Source: Sindora glabra
Taxonomy: Eukaryota; Streptophyta; Magnoliopsida; Fabales; Fabaceae
Direction of reading: 5' to 3'
Assembly (NCBI GenBank): GCA_020226215.1
Contig: CM035226.1
Span: forward strand, 89,614,895-89,678,894
DNA length: 64,000 bases
Position numbers and translations under genes: made by a program. Position 1 is the first letter of the stretch; every line of letters starts with the position of its first letter. Of the stretch, positions 57,268 to 64,000 are shown piece after piece. The notes beneath the pieces were generated by a model. The model was not told the origin of the DNA and searched no databases. It was given only the letters and a program-made list of their open reading frames with translations.

Positions 57268-58380
57268 TTGACTTCAACATTAATCGAGCTTAAGGCACAA
57301 AGATCAAGCCAACCATCTTGTAGCAATACAGAGAATAAGGAAGTGGTGAATGCAATCATGTTGAGAAGTGGCAAGCAAGTGGATACATTAGTAGAAGAAA
57401 AATCAAAATCAAGCCATTCAATAGTAAGTGATCAACCAATAAGCCATATACCAGAGAGAAGCATTCAACCAGAAGGTGTCAAGCAAGACCAACCAAGAAA
57501 GCAACCAGAACTGAACCAACGGGAACAAGCAGAAGAAGGAAGTCAAAATACATTAGACAAACAGAAAAAGGGTGGTGATAGTGAGGTAGATTTTTTCCCT
57601 ATCCCCCTCCTTTTTCCAAATAGGAGACTTTTTCATCAAGAGAAGAATGAAAAGAAAAATGAAGATGAGATTTTAGAGTCTTTGAGAAAGATAGAAGTTA
57701 ACATACCTTTACTAGATTTGACAAAACAAGTTCTAAGGTACGCTAACTTCTTGAAAAACTTGTGCATCAATAAAAGAAAATTAAGGGTGGATGAGAAAGT
57801 AAGTGTAGGGGCAAATGTGTCTATAATAATCCAAAGAAATTTACCAGAAAAATGCAAGGATCTAGGCACATTTACCATTTTATGCATTATAGGCAAAATA
57901 AGAATAGAGCATACCATGTTAGACTTAAGAGCATCCATAAATGTCATGCCTCTTTCTATTTTTAATGCCTTGAATTTCATAGTTTTGAAAGAAACAAGGG
58001 TTGTTGTTCAATTAGCCAATAGATCTAACATTTATCCCTTAGGAATTGTTGAAGATATCTTAGTGCAGGTTGATGGACTAATCTTCCCAGTAGTTTTTTA
58101 CATCTTAAAGATGGAAAATGAGGATTCAAGCATTCTTCCACCAATCATTCTTGGCTGGCCTTTCCTTAAGACAGGAAAAACCATAATTAATGTTCGAGAT
58201 GGAACATTAACTATGGAGTTTGATAGTGTTATGGCTAAGTTTGATATCTCTAAAGATATGCAAGATAACTTCATATCCTATCTAAGCGTTTTAGAGCCTT
58301 CAGTGTATGATTCTCCTCCTTCTATTTTTGTTGTTTCTAATGATCTTCTACTATTTTTTATTTGCACATTTCTACTTTAA
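57268..58380 (+). pseudogene. Gypsy gag C-terminus and aspartic protease, 370 codons
   Basis: The longest open stretch in the window, in frame with gag; it follows the last gag stop and has no ATG of its own at the start. Around residues 30-40 NAIMLRSGKQ is the usual linker. A retropepsin-like domain spans about residues 195-330: KCKDLGTFTI, LDLRASINVMPLSIF, VVVQLANRSN, PLGIVEDILVQVDG, FPVVFYIL, ILGWPFLKT and GTLTMEFD. At the active site the D-L-G-A seen in relatives is D-L-R-A (Arg 221 after Asp 219), which should destroy activity. After residue 345 the sequence is unrecognised. Confidence 0.85.
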
Positions 58381-59084
58381 ATTTTACTATTTTCGATTCT
58401 ACAATTTCTAATTTTACTATACACCATTCAGATTTACATGTTAATACTGTCCATGATGAGTTACTTGCTGAGTTTCTTGAGTTTTCTGAATTCATGGATA
58501 GTTTTGATAGTCATGAATGCACTTGTAACGATAATGCTATTAAGTGTTCTATTTATAATGAAATTTTTGCATTTTTAGATGGAAATAGCAATGTTCATTC
58601 AAAAATTATAGAAAGACAAACTGAAGATGTAGGCATTTAACTTTTACAAGAAAAAGAAAAAGAACCAGAAAAAGAAAATGAGTGTTTTCATATTTATTCT
58701 TCTTGCCATTTTTTTGATCATGTTGAGTTTGTTTTACCAGAAAAAAAAAAGAGCATTCAAGCAAGGACAAATTAAGAATAGCACTTCAAGAACTTATGGT
58801 GGAGGATTCAAATTTTCATAGCACCTCTTTGATAGATGAAGTAAAGCTTGACAAATTGGAAGCAAAGGAGATAGTTCATCCTCATATAGATCCTGGTTAA
58901 AGCAATTGAAGCCATGATGTCTAGCAAAGATATTAAAGAAGGGCAGCTTCTTAGGAGGCAACCCAAGCAATTTAGATTTGCTTTCTCTTATCCTTCTCTT
59001 TTATTTTCCATGTCCTTTATCTCTCTTGATGTTATTGTTGATGATATTGGTGTGTTTACATTGAGGACAATGTAAAATTTAAGT
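58381..59084 (+). other. Post-protease region of the gypsy element, pol missing
   Basis: A 92-codon frame overlaps the protease ORF end and runs 58362-58640. It is rich in Asp, Glu, Ser and His (LLAEFLEFSEFMDSFDS) and of unknown meaning. After a stop, Glu/Lys-rich text continues to about 58780. At 58941-58970 'ttcttaggaggcaaccca' marks the usual end of pol. No RT, RNase H or integrase motif is present. Confidence 0.6.
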
Positions 59085-59400
59085 GTGAGGGGAGGAACTT
59101 TCTATTTTTGCTATGTTGTTATTTCTATTTTTGTTTCTATTTATGTTACTGTTTCTGTTTCTGCTTTTGCTATTTCTATTTTTAATTTTGTATTTTTTGT
59201 TGTTTTTATTTTTCTGTTACTGTTTCTACTATTTTTATTTTATTATTACTGTTTCGTTACTATCCCATTATTGTTTTTGTTGTTTTTAAGGTTTTATGTT
59301 GCTATTTTTGTTTTTGCTGTTTCTAATCTTAATTCTGCTATTTTTCAAAAACAAATGTGTTTGCTGTTTCTTTTTTTAATTGTGTTATTTTTTTAAAAAA
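59085..59400 (+). repeat. T-rich low-complexity tract (tttctatttttg type)
   Basis: Loose repeats of TTTCTATTTTTG and TTACTGTTTCTG. The 103-codon hydrophobic frame here is a by-product of the base composition. Confidence 0.7.
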
Positions 59401-60646
59401 AATATGTGTTTTTCACTTAGTTTTAAGTCACCTTATGTCCTTTTTAGTTGCTTTCCATTAATGGAGATTTTGCACTTTCTTGAGTAGAATTTAATTGAAG
59501 TTAGATAAGATTCATAACATGATTAAATGAATTATTTTGCTTCATGAAATTAATTGATGTAGTGATGGATTTTGAATTGGTAGATTGAATTTGGTAGCAT
59601 GACCCACCTTGTGAGATTTTCAGCCATTTGTAAAAAATTTATAAGATATTGTCTTTCCTTCTTGTGTGATGTTCTTCCATGATTTGTTTCTCTAGAACTT
59701 GCTTTGGTTGCTTTGAATCTTTTTGAGATTACATTTTGCATATGCATGCACAAACATGATTAAGGCATTTTTTCTTTCTTTTTAAGCTAGAGTCATAAAG
59801 CTAACTTTGATGTTTTTACCTTTGTTAAGCCCCCTTGAGCTTTTATTATTTTTTCTTTGTTAATAAACCCATGAGCATATTTATCAAATGAAAAAAATAA
59901 ACATCTTTACCTAACCTTAGGGATTAGAAGAGCATTTAATTTTTTTATGAGAATTTAAATTTTTATGATATGGGCTCTTGAATAAGTGTGGGGTGTATTA
60001 TGAAAAGTTGTCATCAAAGGTTGGTTAGAAAAAAAATTAATCAAAGTTAAAAAAAAAAGAGAAAAAAGAGAAAAAAAAGAAATTGAAAAAAAAGAAAGAA
60101 AATAACAAAAAAGTTAATGAGTATTTGAATTTGAATTTAGCTTAATGTATTGAATTGTAATTCTTTATAGTTTGCCCACATGTTTTTGGTTCAAGTGCTC
60201 TATTAATTTCCTTAGTTTTTAACCTTCAATATCCTTGTTTTTCCTACCCTTTCCCATTACAACCATGAATAAAAGTCCTTTTGATTTGTGTGTGCATGTG
60301 ATTTGAGTAGTGGAGATTAGATGATTAGCAAGCTTATGGTAGAAAATTTCATGGAATGAACTTGAGTAAAATACTTTAGCTTAAATACTTGAGAGTTAGA
60401 GAGTGAATTTTATGAAAAATTTACCAATTCAATCTACTCTTTTTGAATGAAGTTGCTATGTTAATGAGTTTCAAGTTTGTCAAATTTTTTTTTCATGATG
60501 TATTATGTTTCTTGCTGCCTTTGGTTAGTTCTTGCTTATGGATTTGTGAATTTGAAGTTTTTGGAAAGTAAAGTTTTTTGTGTTTTAGTTTTAAATAAAG
60601 TTTTGTCTTGTCCAAGGACGAGTAAGGGATAAGTGTGGGGGACTTT
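59401..60646 (+). other. 3' untranslated region of the gypsy element with polypurine tracts
   Basis: It contains a long A/G tract (about 60047-60110) and ends with 'aggacgagtaagggataag' and tgtgggggact, the usual polypurine tract that precedes the 3' LTR in Athila/Tat elements. Confidence 0.75.
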
Positions 60647-62249
60647 GATATGAATAATATTTTATTAATATTTTTCCTTATATTTATATCCCTTAGGAGG
60701 TGATGATACTTAATTGGATCAATTTTGCATTAATTTGAGACTAATTGCATTAATTTGGGCTTAATTGAATTTCAGGCTTAATGTTGAATTTTTTATGCTA
60801 TTTTAGTATTTTAGTCATAACTTGAGCTTCGGATGTCAGATTTGGATAATCTATACACCCTTGGAAAGCTAGGAAAGAGAGATACAATTTTCATGTTGAT
60901 TATAAAACCCATGTTCTGCCATCTTGGAGGCCAAAGATTAGCTTAAATTCGAAGCAGAGTTGTTGTCTAGGCCCATACCCGACCCAGTTGCAATGATTAA
61001 TTCATATCTTGAACTCCAAAGTGTCTAATTAATGCAAGGCCAAGTCCAATTACTCCATGAAATCCATATCTAAACATTCCTAAAGCCCTTTTAAAGAAAC
61101 TAAGTCATTTTGAAGGCCAAGGAAGATGGATTGATGGCTTATTATTTCATCTTAGATTGGATTGAACTACTTGTAGTATTTTAGCTATAACTTGAGCTAA
61201 AAATATTTAATTGGGCTAAAATTTTGTGGGTATCTTCCTAAGATATTAGGCTACAGGTTTATAGTTCAGGTCCAATCCTAATTATGCCTCTATGGTTTAA
61301 ATAAATAGAAGGCAGAATCAGAATGTGAGAGGTTAGAGACAGACAGACAGCAATTTTTAATCTTTCTTAGGATTTTTCTCTTTAATGGAAAGTTAATTCT
61401 CTGAGTTGATTCAAGGAATTTTGAGGTTCTTCTTCTCTGGGATTATGAGGTCTTGATTTGTATGGTGGTAACTGCAATTGATTTTCCTTTTTCCTCATCT
61501 ACCTCTTCTGATTTGCATGATCTACTTGATCTGAATGTTGATTTGATATAATCTTTGTTCAATTCTGTAAGTTATGTTTTAATTCTAAATTGGTGATAAA
61601 TTTTAGTTGATTGATTATAATTTATTGTGAGAGAACTAGGGATGAATGGATGATTTAAGATTCTAAATTAATTCATTTAATTTGATTGAATTTTATCTTT
61701 AAATTAGTTTTGATCTAGCTTAGGAGTTATGATGATTGTCTAACTTGGCTAATCTTAATTAATCAAATCCTAGATGATTATCTAGCTTAGGATTCATGAA
61801 TTATTTTAGGGATTTGAATAATTCAAGGTTGAATAATTAATTATAAAATCCAATTTATAGTGATCTATGATTAATTTTCAGAAGAAACCTTGAATTCCTT
61901 GGATTGGCTATCTTTGTTCATTGTTATTCTCAATTTCGTTGTTACTATTTTATTGCATTATTAATCTTTTGTTATTTTAAATTCAAAACCCCCAAATTCT
62001 GCATTCTATTCTTATTTTTGTTTCTGCACAGTATTCTATTTCATTACGTTATCAATCTAATTGTATTAGTTTTCTTTGTTTTCATTGCATCAATAATTCA
62101 ATAATTGTGCATATATTATTGGAAATACATTTAGGAAGGATAAAATCAAGGGATTGCTAGGGGTACGACCTGGTTGTGCTACTATATTGCATTATTATTT
62201 TTGCAACCAGTTTTAAATCTAATTTTGGTGCATTGTGGTGTGCACGTCA
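60647..62249 (+). repeat. 3' LTR of the gypsy element
   Basis: 1603 bp, TGATATGAAT to GTGTGCACGTCA. It is followed by the target duplication gtcat. Confidence 0.88.
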
Positions 62250-63476
62250 GTCATCCTGTATCACCTTTAATTGGGATTATTATAGGACGTTGATCGGGTG
62301 TGTTATGAATCATGCAGAGGGATGTGAGTGATGTAGATGAGAATTTTATTCCTATTACATAGTAGGAGTGATATCCTTAGCCCTTTGATTGAATAAGATT
62401 AAGAAATGCATGGCTATGCTCAAATGGATTAATATAAGATATTGATCATTTGTTTAAGCTAGTCTACTCAGTATTAAGAAACATAAATTCGAACATCAAT
62501 GAGGATAACACATTTCATACCTCTAGTTTGATTTGGATATTATTACAAAAAGATTATGTTATAAAGTATTGTTCACATATTAAGTGAATATTGAGTCACA
62601 GATATTTTTACTACTTATGTGGCAGTAATGTATTACTAGATATCATTTACTGTTTATAGTCCACAAGTGAACTATTATTAACATAGTAAGAACCTATAGG
62701 ATCACATAAAAGGAGTAGAAATGATACAATAATTAATTGAACTTTAGTTTGACTAAAATATAATTAATTAGGCTTGTTTTCGTACATATAAATATTATTA
62801 AAATAATAATATATTTTCACATAATATATGATATATTATGTGATATTAAAATAATATTAAATAATTATATTATTAGATATTAGATAATTATATTATGAGA
62901 TAATATTATTTTCTAATATAAGATAATTGTTTGCCATTTTAATATTAGATAATTATATTATAAGATAATATTATTGTCTAATATTATATAATTAATGGAT
63001 AAGTCTTATCTCTCCTTACTCTCTTTATGATAAGGATAAGGTGATAATTATTAAATGAGATTAAGATTTTAGAAGCATTACCCTAGTAGGACTAGGAATA
63101 TAGTATGTCCTTAGTTCTATAAAAGAAACTTAAAAGCAGCACTTTATAGACACACATTAGCTGCCATTAAACTTTAAAATCACTCAAGAAAAATGCACTA
63201 ATCCTAATCCTGGTGAGGGAGACATATCCTAGCAGATTCATGGAGGGTGAGAAGTCATTGTTCACTCCATATAGATTCCATAGAGACACTGTACCTTTTG
63301 GCCGGTGTTTGATTCGTGATTCACCTCTATCTTTCAAAGTTTTATTCAGAAAGAACGCGAGCACACAAAAAGGTAAAATCCTAACATTGATTTATGCCTT
63401 TTTGCATGGATCTTTGGTAAGATTTAGATCAATTTTTTTTTAATTTTCGCTGTGTATGCTGATTCGAAATCCAATA

Positions 63477-64000
63477 CGATCAAGGCCTAATTTAGATGTA
63501 AAAAATGTCTTATTTATCTAAGAATTTAAAGCCTTATTTCTATTCTATCTGAGCTAGCTTTAGTTTTTGACCTTATCTAAAGTTTTAGAGGTCTAATTAA
63601 CGTGAAATTAATGCCTAAAGCTTCTTAAGACCTAGCCATATAATTAGTACATATATAAATAAGGGATAATTATTATGTTTACTTATATAATGCAAGTCTA
63701 TAATAATTGATCTCCTTTTTTAACAAATTAATTGTTATGTCAAAAATCTATTACCTACTAATATTTCTAATAAGAGATTAATGAAAGAAATTAATTAGAA
63801 TAATGAAACAATTGGATGAGTAAATAAACACTGCAAGGATTTTACAATTTAGTGGCTAATTTTTAGATTTTGGATTAATGATAGAAGATGTGTTAAATAA
63901 TCAATTACTTTTTCAATTCTAAAAATTTTATAAAATATAACTTTTAATAACAAAAATAGCTAAGGAAAATTGAGCATCCATTGCTAATTTTATGGCCAAA
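63477..64000. other. AT-rich flank, nothing recognised
   Basis: No coding or repeat signal seen after the end of the copia LTR. Confidence 0.5.

Larger units (their letters stand above)
53361..62249 (+). mobile_element. Ty3/gypsy retrotransposon, structurally complete but non-autonomous
   Basis: It has two ~1.6-kb LTRs, a degenerate tRNA-Asp-type primer site, a long leader, gag and protease remnants, a polypurine tract and a 5-bp target duplication with one mismatch (gtcgt at 53356-53360, gtcat at 62250-62254). It interrupts the copia LTR. Gag sequence, primer site and long leader suit the Athila/Tat group. Between the protease (ends about 58260) and the 'cttaggaggcaacccaagc' phrase that usually follows pol (58947) there is no RT, RNase H or integrase. 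A hand count over the first ~150 bp of the two LTRs gives about 13 differences, so the insertion is not recent. Confidence 0.88.
52913..63476 (+). mobile_element. Copia LTR in + orientation, split by a gypsy element
   Basis: 52913-53360 and 62250-63476 together form one LTR of about 1675 bp, the reverse orientation of the LTR at 7364-8941. The left part has TGTTAATATGTATCTTAG then 'gagaaaactatatgg' and 'ttgacctgaaatcat'. The right part continues with 'tgtatcacctttaattggg', 'agaattttattcctatt', 'ttatgggataat'-like blocks and ends near 'gattcgaaatccaata'. No primer site or polypurine tract adjoins it, so it is probably a solo LTR. Target duplication is not convincing. Confidence 0.75.

Noticed and set aside
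57268..58380. A host gene of 370 codons
   Set aside because: It is in frame with gag, has no ATG at its start, and encodes the gag-protease junction of a gypsy element located between two LTRs.
59085..59396. A membrane protein of 103 codons
   Set aside because: It lies in a T-rich simple repeat before the gypsy 3' LTR.
52908..63481. Target duplication around the split + strand copia LTR
   Set aside because: The flanks (tggtc and cgatc) share only three of five bases, so I do not claim it.

Overview
The window is nuclear DNA of a flowering plant, probably repeat-rich heterochromatin. Three things point there: a tandem array of 5S ribosomal RNA genes whose 120-nt sequence is of angiosperm type, very AT-rich flanks packed with plant LTR retrotransposons (Ty1/copia and Ty3/gypsy), and a hAT-like DNA element. 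I cannot name the species from sequence alone. I found no intact host protein-coding gene. Every long reading frame is a decayed transposon gene or a chance frame inside the 5S repeats.

Layout. 455-4782: a decayed copia element on the + strand (LTR, primer site, gag, integrase, start of RT), interrupted by a roughly 1-kb hAT-like element (2997-3977) and cut off by 5S DNA at 4783. 4783-16325: fossil 5S sequence broken up by copia-type LTRs, including a near-complete minus-strand copia element (7364-16325) that itself carries a solo LTR with a perfect 5-bp target duplication (10943-12321). 16326-41814: the 5S rDNA array, all genes on the minus strand. From left to right it goes from badly decayed genes with an old spacer type (16.3-18.9 kb), through decayed genes with the newer spacer (18.9-24.4 kb), to 8 canonical genes in A-type units (24.4-30.3 kb), a 100-N assembly gap, and 14 canonical genes in B-type units (30.5-41.8 kb). 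The array then stops abruptly inside a unit. 41815-52912: AT-rich DNA with degenerate LTR-like pieces and a probable antisense element ORF. 52913-63476: a copia LTR on the + strand split by a complete but non-autonomous gypsy element (53361-62249). That element has both LTRs, a degenerate tRNA-Asp-type primer site, gag-protease remnants and a polypurine tract, but no recognisable RT, RNase H or integrase.

Function. The 22 canonical 5S genes keep their internal promoter region, a conserved upstream block and a T5 terminator two bases past the 3' end, so they look able to be transcribed by RNA polymerase III. The rest of the window is mainly a record of what happens at the edge of an array where homogenisation stops: cytosine decay, spacer turnover, gene loss inside units, and nested retrotransposon insertion.
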